Source: Aliirhizobium wenxiniae (GTDB lineage: Bacteria > Pseudomonadota > Alphaproteobacteria > Rhizobiales > Rhizobiaceae). From it: DNA of 64,000 nucleotides. The stretch spans positions 39,650 to 103,649 of the forward strand of contig NZ_JAEUAN010000023.1 of NCBI RefSeq assembly GCF_019511445.1. The letters run 5' to 3'. Shown one piece after another: positions 6,234-12,822 of the stretch. The notes beneath the pieces are model-generated. The model saw nothing but the letters and a program-made list of their open reading frames with translations, was not told where the DNA came from and ran no database searches. How positions within the stretch are numbered: position 1 is the stretch's first letter; each line of letters opens with the position of its first letter. Made by a program: the position numbers and the translations under genes.

Positions 6234-7468
6234 AGCCAGAATATCAGGACGCAATCGAGAGGATCGACGCAGACCGCAAGCGCTGGATGAAGACCGAATT
6301 GATGGTCGATTGCCAGATCTCCGGCGGCATGGCCGAAGCCCTGATCGACGCGTATTTCGACAAGGTTGAACCGGCTCCAAAATTCTGGATCTCCAAGTCT
6401 CGTCTTGGCCGCATCCTTTCCAAAGAAATCGATTGGCCGCACGTCTACACGACCGACCAGAGCGAGCATTTCGAATGTGTGCCGCTTTTTATTTCGGCTC
6501 CGACCCCCGCACCTGCGCCGCAATTGCAGGGCTATGAAACACGTAAAAATTTGGTAGAAACGGACCATGCCGAAGATCAAACAGATCATCAACGACATTC
6601 AGGATTTCGAAGCTCACCAGCTTCCGTGGCCGCTTATGGTTCTAGCGGCCTTTCTCCTGACGGCATTAATCAGCATAGCACTGAGCTAGACCCGCCTCCC
6701 TGCGCACAAATGATGGGCGCGGCGGTCGAAGAATATCTTCTAATTCACGCCGCCGAAGGCGATGCAGAACGATTGGGCCGCCGTTCCGCCATAAGAGGCT
6801 TGATGGTCCGTCTCGGAAAATACCACGAGCTTTGCGCCGCGCTTAATGTCGCCTCTCCCATGTCCCCGACCGCTTACAACGGCTGCACCTGCTCATGCCA
6901 TAGAGGCAGCGGGAAGATGCATATCGTCGCGTGCTGCTCACCGTCCCCCGAAACGAAGGCGGAAGACCTCAGCCCGGAAGAAACCGCGATCGCCACCTGC
7001 GAGGCGTGCGGCAAGCACATTCAGGAAGGTGAGCCATATCTGTGGGGGCCGGAAACGGATTTCTGCGGAGAATGCGCGCCGACCTATCAGGCGCTGATCG
7101 ACGAGCCGGAAGGCTTCGTCAATGCCGATGGCGAGCCTCTGACGCCCGAGCAGTGCCGCGCATGGTTCGACGAGCATATCGCGGCTGGCGGAAAAGCGAC
7201 CGACAGCATGGCAACGGTTGACCGAACGCCGGTCACGCTGCCCCAGGAACATGTGACGGGGCCACAACGGATTGAAACGGCACCCGTCGAAGGCTTTTTC
7301 CTCGCTGAAACGCGCGACGGAGACTGGATCAAGGCCGAGCACTACGACAACCCCTTTGGCGACAAGAACACGGTGATCAGCAGGCGAACCGGGAAATGGT
7401 GGTCGCCGGCTCGGTGGATGCCGCTTCCTGAAAAGCAGAGCGATACCGAATGGGAGGACAACAAGTGA
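6230..7468 (+). CDS. Mosaic hypothetical protein with duplicated module and zinc motif
   Basis: 412 residues from GTG 6230, preceded by GAGGAGG and overlapping the HNH stop. It is a patchwork. An N-terminal region of about 110 residues is followed by a Pro/Ala-rich linker. A low-complexity stretch (about 115-158) comes next, across which another frame encodes a membrane peptide. Residues about 160-240 are shared almost exactly with the gene at 9186 (CTCSCHRGSGKMHIVACC). A zinc-ribbon-like CEACGKH...CGEC lies near 257-282. The C-terminal part has a tryptophan-rich pattern (DNPFGDKN...WWSPARWMPLPE) like DUF551 domains. It may be a fusion of formerly separate genes. Function unknown. Confidence 0.6.
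   Translation: MKPEYQDAIERIDADRKRWMKTELMVDCQISGGMAEALIDAYFDKVEPAPKFWISKSRLGRILSKEIDWPHVYTTDQSEHFECVPLFISAPTPAPAPQLQGYETRKNLVETDHAEDQTDHQRHSGFRSSPASVAAYGSSGLSPDGINQHSTELDPPPCAQMMGAAVEEYLLIHAAEGDAERLGRRSAIRGLMVRLGKYHELCAALNVASPMSPTAYNGCTCSCHRGSGKMHIVACCSPSPETKAEDLSPEETAIATCEACGKHIQEGEPYLWGPETDFCGECAPTYQALIDEPEGFVNADGEPLTPEQCRAWFDEHIAAGGKATDSMATVDRTPVTLPQEHVTGPQRIETAPVEGFFLAETRDGDWIKAEHYDNPFGDKNTVISRRTGKWWSPARWMPLPEKQSDTEWEDNK
6567..6689 (+). CDS. Possible 40-residue membrane peptide, out of frame within the mosaic gene
   Basis: A frame shifted by one from the surrounding gene opens with ATG at 6567 and ends with TAG at 6687-6689. The peptide has an amphipathic start (MPKIKQIINDIQDFEAHQ) and then a strongly hydrophobic helix (WPLMVLAAFLLTALISIAL). 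This looks like a small phage membrane protein. No strong Shine-Dalgarno precedes it. The surrounding frame here encodes low-complexity sequence, which suggests that the membrane peptide may be the older coding frame. Confidence 0.4.
   Translation: MPKIKQIINDIQDFEAHQLPWPLMVLAAFLLTALISIALS
6706..6949 (+). repeat. Duplicated 244-bp module, copy A
   Basis: This segment matches 9344-9587 at a constant offset of 2638 bp. About 14 differences are visible by eye (about 94% identity). It encodes the block from VEEYLLIHAAEGDAERLGRR to HIVACCSPSP in the gene at 6230. Similarity stops abruptly at both ends, while the flanking parts of the two genes are unrelated. Confidence 0.9.
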
Positions 7469-7953
7469 GCGAAGCAATTACCCGCTACCTGCCGAGCGAC
7501 TGGCAGGACGAGGTCATTCCTACACCTCAGAAGAACCCAAACGATTTTCTGTTTTTCACAGAGGATCATGGCTGGCACATCCGGCCTCCCGAAAACGACG
7601 AGGACGATTCGTGCTTCACATTCCTCAGGTTGGAACCGGGGCAGATCGTCAAGTTCGACCTGAACCGGGTGTTCGGCGATTTTGATCTGACCGTGAATGA
7701 TGACCGCACGTTCGACGTGGACGGTGTTATCCCGGCTGAGGCCAACTGCTTCCGCATCGACCATGACATTTACACGCTGCAGCAATCGCTCGAAGCGCTC
7801 GTCAATGGCGACGGGACCCCTTGGAGCAACGACATCCTCGAACCCGGCACATACCTCATGGACGCCTATTGGTGGTCCGAGAAGAGCACTTCGTTCCGTT
7901 TTGAGATCGAGGACGGCAAGGGGAAATTCGTCAACTGCGCAGGTGCATCATGA
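7465..7953 (+). CDS. Hypothetical acidic protein
   Basis: 162 residues from GTG 7465, which overlaps the previous stop (GTGA) and has GGAGG eight bases upstream. An in-frame ATG at 7450 would remove the Shine-Dalgarno spacing. The product is acidic and beta-rich, with FFTEDHGWHIRPPENDEDDS and FRFEIEDGKGKFVNC. It has no recognised domain or signal peptide. Overlap with genes on both sides supports expression from the same transcript. Confidence 0.6.
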   Translation: MSEAITRYLPSDWQDEVIPTPQKNPNDFLFFTEDHGWHIRPPENDEDDSCFTFLRLEPGQIVKFDLNRVFGDFDLTVNDDRTFDVDGVIPAEANCFRIDHDIYTLQQSLEALVNGDGTPWSNDILEPGTYLMDAYWWSEKSTSFRFEIEDGKGKFVNCAGAS

Positions 7954-8108
7954 CCGATAAGCGACTTGAAACCGCGTTGCGCGATCTGATGGCCGCATAT
8001 GCAGCCTGCAACGGTGAGGATCATCCGGCCTACGAACGAGCGGAGAAGCTGCTCGCCGGTAAATTCGTCTCATTCCCAGCACCGCAGGAACGTGTGGAGG
8101 GTTCCTAA
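7950..8108 (+). CDS. Small hypothetical protein
   Basis: 52 residues from the ATG at 7950 that overlaps the previous stop (ATGA). It begins MTDKRLETALRDLMAAYAAC and continues through HPAYERAEKLLAGKFVSF, predicted as two helices. Its stop at 8106-8108 overlaps the convergent DUF982 gene by four bases. Too short for family assignment. Confidence 0.5.
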   Translation: MTDKRLETALRDLMAAYAACNGEDHPAYERAEKLLAGKFVSFPAPQERVEGS

Positions 8109-8368
8109 TGCTGTTTCTTCACCATGTAATCGGCGTAAGCCGCTATGAACGAACTCCTAGCTATCTCCGCGTCGCAACGAAAGCGAAGCGCCATCATGCA
8201 GTCAGCGACAGCGCTCCGATAGGGGCGCCCTGTCTGAAACTTGATGTCTTCTTGAAGATATTTGAGTGCGTCTCTTGGACCAGTAATCGCCTTATCGAAA
8301 AGGCCGTTCTGAACGAAAACCGCAAATTCCCATTCAAGGCCAAAGCCTACGGGTATGACAGAGTTCAA
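8105..8368 (-). CDS. DUF982 family protein
   Basis: 87 residues with the length and pattern of the rhizobial DUF982 family: a strand region (WEFAVFVQNG), GPRDALKYLQ, then a helix with AVADCMMAL and the ending IARSSFIAAYADYMV. DUF982 proteins are small, expanded in Rhizobiaceae and of unknown function. The gene is on the strand opposite to the genes around it and interrupts the rightward operon, so it probably has its own promoter downstream of 8368. The opposing frame (8108-8482, plus strand) shows no comparable pattern. Confidence 0.75.
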   Translation of the reverse strand: MNSVIPVGFGLEWEFAVFVQNGLFDKAITGPRDALKYLQEDIKFQTGRPYRSAVADCMMALRFRCDAEIARSSFIAAYADYMVKKQH

Positions 8369-8478
8369 GCTGGTTCCCTTCTAGAGGGTTCGAGTGCATG
8401 CCCCCGCATGTTCGCAGACTACCACGCCCTATTAGGTGCTGTACGATTTATTTCGCCAGCCACCACGGAGGGACAGCC

Positions 8479-9189
8479 ATGAGGGTCCTGATCGGCTGCG
8501 AAACATCTGGCATGATGCGCCGTGCCTTCGATCGGCTTGGCCACGACGTGTGGTCCTGCGACCTTCTGCCAGCAGACGACGGCAGCAATCGTCACATTGT
8601 CTGTGACGTGCGCGACCTTCTCAATGATGGATGGGACTTGCTCGCCGTCATGCACCCGCCGTGCACCAGGCTCTGCAACAGCGGCGTTCGCTGGCTTTCC
8701 GAGCCGCCGACGAAGCTGAACGAGACCTATACCTCGGAACAGCGGGAGACCTATCGCCTTTGGTCCCGTGACGAGCGGCTGGCCTTCATGTGGCAGTCGC
8801 TAGATGAGGGTGCAGCACTGTTCTCGGATTGCTGGAATGCGCCGATCGAGAGGGTGGCAATCGAAAACCCGGTCATGCATCGCCATGCGAAAGAGCGCAT
8901 CCGCAACTATCAGCCGCCGGCACAGACCGTGCAGCCGTGGTGGTTCGGCGACGAGGCGTTCAAGGGAACCTCGTTCTTCCTCCGAGAGCTGCCAAAGCTC
9001 GTGCCGACCAAGCGCCTGACCCCGCCAAAGGCCGGGACCGACGAACACAAGGCGTGGTCGAAAATCCACCGCGCACCGCCCGGCGTGGATCGCTGGAAAA
9101 TCCGATCCGAAACATTCCCCGGCATTGCCGACGCTGCAGCGCTCCAGTGGGGCGGGCATGCGGTTGAACAGATGAGGACAGCAGCATGA
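8479..9189 (+). CDS. DNA cytosine-methyltransferase-like protein
   Basis: 236 residues from ATG 8479 with GGAGGG upstream. It has a motif-I-like nucleotide-binding start (MRVLIGCETSGMMRRAF, then GHDVWSCDLLP), HPPCTRLCNSG at 59-69 resembling the catalytic PC motif IV of C5 methyltransferases, and ENP at 129-131 resembling the ENV motif. The usual target-recognition region is short. Phage proteins of this type are annotated as DNA (cytosine-5-)methyltransferases, but activity is unproven because the family is divergent. It overlaps the next gene by ATGA. Confidence 0.65.
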   Translation: MRVLIGCETSGMMRRAFDRLGHDVWSCDLLPADDGSNRHIVCDVRDLLNDGWDLLAVMHPPCTRLCNSGVRWLSEPPTKLNETYTSEQRETYRLWSRDERLAFMWQSLDEGAALFSDCWNAPIERVAIENPVMHRHAKERIRNYQPPAQTVQPWWFGDEAFKGTSFFLRELPKLVPTKRLTPPKAGTDEHKAWSKIHRAPPGVDRWKIRSETFPGIADAAALQWGGHAVEQMRTAA

Positions 9190-9992
9190 CCGAAGCCATT
9201 TTCCGCGAACGCTTGCAGGCCATCATTGATTGGGCCGATCTGGCGATGAAGAACCGGGCAGAATTCGACAGCCACGGCGTCCGCAACCTCGACGGCCCTG
9301 TTTTCGATGCAGCCCGCGAAGCTCTCGCCGCCTCGCCCGAGGAACAAATGATGGACGTGGCGGTCGAAGAATATCTTCTAATTCACGCCGCCGAAGGCGA
9401 TGCAGAACGATTGGGCCGCCGTTCCGCCATAAGAGGCTTGATGGTCCGTCTCGGAAAATACCACGAGCTATGCGCCGCGCTCAATGCCGCCTCTCCCATG
9501 TCACCGCCCGCTTACAACGGCTACACCTGCTCATGCCACCGAGGCAGCGGGAAGATGCATATCGTTGCGTGCTGCTCTCCATCCCCTGCACCGAATGTGC
9601 GGGACGATGATGCTATCCGCGCCCATGCGATCGACATCATTTGCAAGGAAGCGGAGGAAATGGGCTTTCCCGAGAATAGCTTGGCTGAGTTCCGTTCCGG
9701 CGATTTTGACGGGGACGATCTTCTGACGTTGCAAGCTGTCGAACGCGCCCTTCGTGCCCCATCTCCGCAGACGAAAAAGCAGGGCACTCAGCCGACCCCT
9801 GCGGAATACGTCCAGGACGCACTGGAAAACGATGGGATCTTATACGGACCCGGAGTTGGCCGCCCTCTCGGACTTCTTACCCAATCAACGAGCAAGCGCG
9901 ATCGCCAGCGCCTCCAGTCCGCTTTCAAGAAAGGTGTGAAGGAGGGTCGCCGGATCGAACGCGAAGCGGCAAAAAAGGGAGAGGTCAGGTGA
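9186..9992 (+). CDS. Hypothetical protein carrying the second copy of the duplicated module
   Basis: 268 residues starting on the methyltransferase-like stop (ATGA). Residues 1-53 are helical (ERLQAIIDWADLAMKNRAEF). Residues 54-134 are the duplicated module with CxCH and CC residues (CSCHRGSGKMHIVACC), possibly a metal site. The C-terminal half has VRDDDAIRAHAIDIICKEAE and a lysine/arginine-rich tail. No family is recognised. The C-terminal half is unrelated to that of the gene at 6230, so only the module was exchanged. Confidence 0.6.
   Translation: MTEAIFRERLQAIIDWADLAMKNRAEFDSHGVRNLDGPVFDAAREALAASPEEQMMDVAVEEYLLIHAAEGDAERLGRRSAIRGLMVRLGKYHELCAALNAASPMSPPAYNGYTCSCHRGSGKMHIVACCSPSPAPNVRDDDAIRAHAIDIICKEAEEMGFPENSLAEFRSGDFDGDDLLTLQAVERALRAPSPQTKKQGTQPTPAEYVQDALENDGILYGPGVGRPLGLLTQSTSKRDRQRLQSAFKKGVKEGRRIEREAAKKGEVR
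9344..9587 (+). repeat. Duplicated 244-bp module, copy B
   Basis: Direct repeat of 6706-6949 (about 94% identical by eye). It lies in frame inside the gene at 9186 and encodes the same residue block as copy A with a handful of substitutions. Confidence 0.9.
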
Positions 9993-10204
9993 GCAAGGTC
10001 GCCTTTAAACAGGCCGACATGGAGCGGATCTTCAAAGCCGCTGCGCGAGCTGGTTCCGTTGTCCAGATGGATATGAAGACGCTCATCGCAACAATCCTGC
10101 CGGTCGACCCCGAAAAACTGGTTGACGGCGAAGGCAATTCGCTCGCCATTCTTCCATCGGGCAATTTCGCCCCCGATGGAAAGGAGAACTGGGATGAGGA
10201 CTGA
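9989..10204 (+). CDS. Small hypothetical protein preceding the integrase
   Basis: 71 residues from GTG 9989, overlapping the previous stop, with AGGGAGAGG upstream. It starts SKVAFKQADMERIFKAAARA. The middle (GSVVQMDMKTLIATILP) is hydrophobic enough for a beta-strand core, and the tail is acidic. Short proteins of this form commonly sit just upstream of integrase genes in rhizobial elements, so an excisionase-like helper is conceivable. There is no winged-helix signature to support that. Confidence 0.55.
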   Translation: MSKVAFKQADMERIFKAAARAGSVVQMDMKTLIATILPVDPEKLVDGEGNSLAILPSGNFAPDGKENWDED

Positions 10205-11357
10205 CAGGCCTGGCTATCAATGCCGGCCGAGAAAGGACGGTACGCCCGTCCACTATTGGAATCCGGCGCGAGCGGTGAAAGGCTCCTCGAAAAGCCTTTC
10301 GATCATTCGCTTGCCGGATGATTGGACCGACGATCAAATCTCTGCCGAGTGCCAACGTCTGACTAACGAGCTGCGAGCCGAGGTCAGGAAGTTGGGCGCA
10401 GAGCCAATGTTCGATGGCACAATCAAATCGCTCATCGAGCGTTACCGCCATGACAAGACGAGCTCTTGGCATAGCGTCAAGCACTCGACCCGCATCCGCG
10501 ACTATGAACCGAGCTTGCGGGTGCTGACTAAAAATGTCGGAGATCGCGACATCAACGCACTTCGCGGGTCTGATTTCAGTCGCTGGTTCAGCCAGTGGCG
10601 AAAAAAGGGACATCGTCGCGCAAGTGGTGCGATGAAGCTCCTGCGCATCGTCCTTTCCTATGGTGCAGGCGAGCGGCTACGCGGCTGCAAGCAGGCACGG
10701 GAAATCCTGTCGGACATGCGCTTTGAGCTTCCCGCATCCCGTGATGTTGCGATGACCTACGACCAATGCCTCGCGATTGTAAAAATGAGCGCGGAAATGA
10801 AATGCCCATCTATCGGCTTCGTTGAAGCCTTGAAGTTCGAAACGGCACTTCGCCGGATCGATGTAATCGGCGAGTGGGCACCGCCACCAGAAGGCGGCGC
10901 GTTCCGCTGGCGAGGACTGACGGCACAGAGCCTTTCGAAGGATCTCATCCTGAAGCTCAAGACCAGCAAGAACGGCGCAGAGGTCGCACGCGATCTCAAG
11001 ACCATGCCGCTCGTTGTTGAAGCCCTCAAGGCCTATACGATACCCGAGATCGGCCCGATCGTGATCGATGAGGATCACAAGAAGCCGTATTGGGAAAACC
11101 GCTACGCGGAGAAATACCGCAAGGTGAGAGACAAGGCCGGCGTTCCTGCGAACGTCTGGTCGATGGATTCGCGCGCAGGCGCGGTTTCAGAAACCGTCGA
11201 AGCCACCGGGTCGCTGGAACTTGCCAGCAGTCTCGCGACGCACTCGACAACGAAAATGACAAAAAAATACAGCCGCGGCGACGGACTTGAGACGAGCCGC
11301 AAAATTGCCGAAGCACGAAACGCGAACCGCGCCAGTGCAACGGCAGTGAAACAGTGA
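10194..11357 (+). CDS. int: Tyrosine-family site-specific integrase
   Basis: 387 residues from ATG 10194 with AAGGAG upstream. It overlaps the previous gene by 11 bp. The N-terminal half carries a SAM-like core-binding domain (residues about 75-165). The catalytic domain shows Arg220 in ALRRID, Lys259 in KTSKN, a degenerate box II (DSRAG at 325-329, with Asp/Ser in place of the usual His), His350 in ATHSTT and the nucleophile Tyr359 in KKYSR. It would insert and excise the element at the adjacent tRNA-Gly gene, whose 3' end begins 31 bp after the stop. Confidence 0.93.
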   Translation: MRTDRPGYQCRPRKDGTPVHYWNPARAVKGSSKSLSIIRLPDDWTDDQISAECQRLTNELRAEVRKLGAEPMFDGTIKSLIERYRHDKTSSWHSVKHSTRIRDYEPSLRVLTKNVGDRDINALRGSDFSRWFSQWRKKGHRRASGAMKLLRIVLSYGAGERLRGCKQAREILSDMRFELPASRDVAMTYDQCLAIVKMSAEMKCPSIGFVEALKFETALRRIDVIGEWAPPPEGGAFRWRGLTAQSLSKDLILKLKTSKNGAEVARDLKTMPLVVEALKAYTIPEIGPIVIDEDHKKPYWENRYAEKYRKVRDKAGVPANVWSMDSRAGAVSETVEATGSLELASSLATHSTTKMTKKYSRGDGLETSRKIAEARNANRASATAVKQ

Positions 11358-11388
11358 AACACTATTGCTTGTAAGTTATTGAAGTTGC

Positions 11389-11462
11389 TGGAGCGGGTGA
11401 AGGGAATCGAACCCTCGTATTCAGCTTGGGAAGCTGCTGCTCTACCATTGAGCTACACCCGC
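11389..11462 (-). tRNA. tRNA-Gly(CCC)
   Basis: 74 nt including an encoded CCA. The acceptor arm is GCGGGTG/CACCCGC, the D arm is GCTC...GAGC, the anticodon loop is TTCCCAA (anticodon CCC), and the T loop is TTCGATT. It closely resembles E. coli glyU. Its 3' end faces the integrase, so it is the integration target and has been left intact. Confidence 0.95.
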
Positions 11463-11530
11463 TTGCGTGATGCAGATTTCCAATAACCGGCGGCCCGTGT
11501 CAAGGCCGCCGGTTGGCCGGATACAGTCCC

Positions 11531-12622
11531 TCAGCCGCGGAAATGCTTGGAGAGTTTCAGTCCCTGGGCCTGATAGTTCGAGCCGAGACCTGAACCGTAG
11601 AGACCTTCCGGCGCCTGCAGCATATGCTCGTAGACCAGGCGTCCGACGATCTGGCTGTCCTCCAGGATGAAGGGCACTTCGTGGCTGCGAACCTCGAGAA
11701 CGGCGCGGCTGCCGCGGCCTCCTGCGGCTTCATGTCCGAAGCCCGGGTCGAAGAAGCCGGCATAGTGAACGCGGAATTCGCCCACCAAAGGATCGAAAGG
11801 GGTCATTTCGGCGGCATAAAGCGGCGGCACGTGCACGGCCTCGCGAGAGACGAGAATGTAGAACTCATCCGGATCGAGGATCAGTTCGTTGCGGCCGCGG
11901 CTATAAAGCGGCTCCCAGAAATCGAAGACATCGTGCTGGGCCTTCTTGTCGACATCGACGACCGCCGTGTGGTGCTTGCCGCGATAGCCGATCAGGCCGT
12001 TCGCATCGCCCTTCAGATCGATGGACAAAGCGATGCCGCCGCCCGACACGTTCGGCTTTGCCGATGCGACCAGCGTTTCCGTTTCGTGGAGATGCAGCAA
12101 TTCCGGCTCTGCCAGAAGAGCGTTGCCGATGCGGAAGCGGATTTGCGACAGGCGTGACCCCTGACGGGCGACGATCGGGAAGGTGCGCGGGGAGATCTCG
12201 AGATAGAGCGGGCCGCGGTAACCGGCCGGGATCTTGTCGAATTCCTGCGCATGATCGGTGATGACGCGGGTGAAGATGTCGAGGCGGCCGGTCGACGACT
12301 TCGGGTTTGCCGAGGCCGACATGTCGGCCGGCAGATCGAGGCTTTCCATCAAAGGCACGATATAGACGCAACCGGTTTCCAGAACCGCACCTTCGGTCAG
12401 ATCGACGACATGCAGTTTCAGCCGGTCGAGCTTGTCGGAGACGAGGCTATTGGGACCAGGCATGAAGGATGCACGGACACGAAACGCCTTGGCGCCCAGA
12501 CGCAGGTCAAGGCTTGCCGGCTGGATCTGATCATGGTCGAGTTCGCGCTCGGAGATCAGCCGTCCCGTTTCGAAAAGGGCCGCGATTGCGCGGTCCGCCA
12601 GAATTCCCGTTTCGCGTGTCAT
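11531..12622 (-). CDS. dcd: dCTP deaminase, long alphaproteobacterial form
   Basis: About 363 residues. It converts dCTP to dUTP, feeding dUMP for thymidylate synthesis. The C-terminal part has NPKSSTGRLDIFTRVI, then GYRGPLYLEISPRTFPIVARQG and LSQIRFR, the signature of Dcd/DUT trimers. The protein is about twice the enterobacterial Dcd length, as is usual in Rhizobiales where the fold is duplicated (a second set of similar motifs follows around FDPGFGHEAAGG). ATG 12622 (MTRETGI) is chosen over an upstream in-frame start at 12658. Confidence 0.9.
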   Translation of the reverse strand: MTRETGILADRAIAALFETGRLISERELDHDQIQPASLDLRLGAKAFRVRASFMPGPNSLVSDKLDRLKLHVVDLTEGAVLETGCVYIVPLMESLDLPADMSASANPKSSTGRLDIFTRVITDHAQEFDKIPAGYRGPLYLEISPRTFPIVARQGSRLSQIRFRIGNALLAEPELLHLHETETLVASAKPNVSGGGIALSIDLKGDANGLIGYRGKHHTAVVDVDKKAQHDVFDFWEPLYSRGRNELILDPDEFYILVSREAVHVPPLYAAEMTPFDPLVGEFRVHYAGFFDPGFGHEAAGGRGSRAVLEVRSHEVPFILEDSQIVGRLVYEHMLQAPEGLYGSGLGSNYQAQGLKLSKHFRG

Positions 12623-12706
12623 GGTGTTTCTTTCAAATTTTGGCGGTGACAAAACCAAATGCGGGCCATTGACGCAAGCAGATGCGAGGCGTAAGCCAGC
12701 TTTATC

Positions 12707-12759
12707 CCGTGGTGATTTGCCGGTCGGCTTGCAGCCACGTTAAACAAGTGGCTAAAAAG
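12707..12759 (+). ncRNA. SAM-II riboswitch (metA motif)
   Basis: The leader of metZ contains the conserved SAM-II core: CGTGGTGATTTGCCGG, then CGGCTTGCAGCCACGTTAAA, then CAAGTGGCTAAAAAG. The first stem (CGTGG with CCACG) and the downstream GCTAAA pseudoknot strand are both present. SAM-II aptamers repress methionine-biosynthesis genes in alphaproteobacteria when S-adenosylmethionine is abundant. A TTGACG at 12669-12674 could be the -35 of the promoter. Confidence 0.93.
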
Positions 12760-12772
12760 ACCGGGTTGCTAA

Positions 12773-12803
12773 AACCGGTCTGCTTTTGCGGCCGGTTTTT
12801 TTG
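12773..12803 (+). terminator. Intrinsic terminator in the metZ leader
   Basis: AACCGG at 12773-12778 pairs with CCGGTT at 12792-12797, extended by inner GC pairs around TTTT and followed by a run of T. Its left arm overlaps the right arm of a competing hairpin (12758-12764 with 12775-12781), so the two structures are mutually exclusive. Confidence 0.7.
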
Positions 12804-12822
12804 TTTTGAAATGGGGATTAGC

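Larger units (their letters stand above)
1..11388. mobile_element. Prophage-like integrated element (right portion), inserted at tRNA-Gly
   Basis: The segment has the organisation of a temperate phage or integrative element. A Cro-like and a CI/LexA-like gene are divergent, short genes overlap by ATGA junctions, DnaN-like, HNH and methyltransferase-like replication or modification genes are present, and a tyrosine integrase ends 31 bp from the 3' end of a tRNA gene. The right boundary is placed at the tRNA 3' end (11389), a usual attachment site for this integrase class. The left end, the other att copy and any structural genes lie before the window. The exact core of att cannot be defined from one end. 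Confidence 0.85.

Noticed and set aside
8108..8482. Plus-strand open frame opposite the DUF982 gene
   Set aside because: It lacks any family pattern or Shine-Dalgarno, while the minus strand shows the DUF982 pattern over the same bases.
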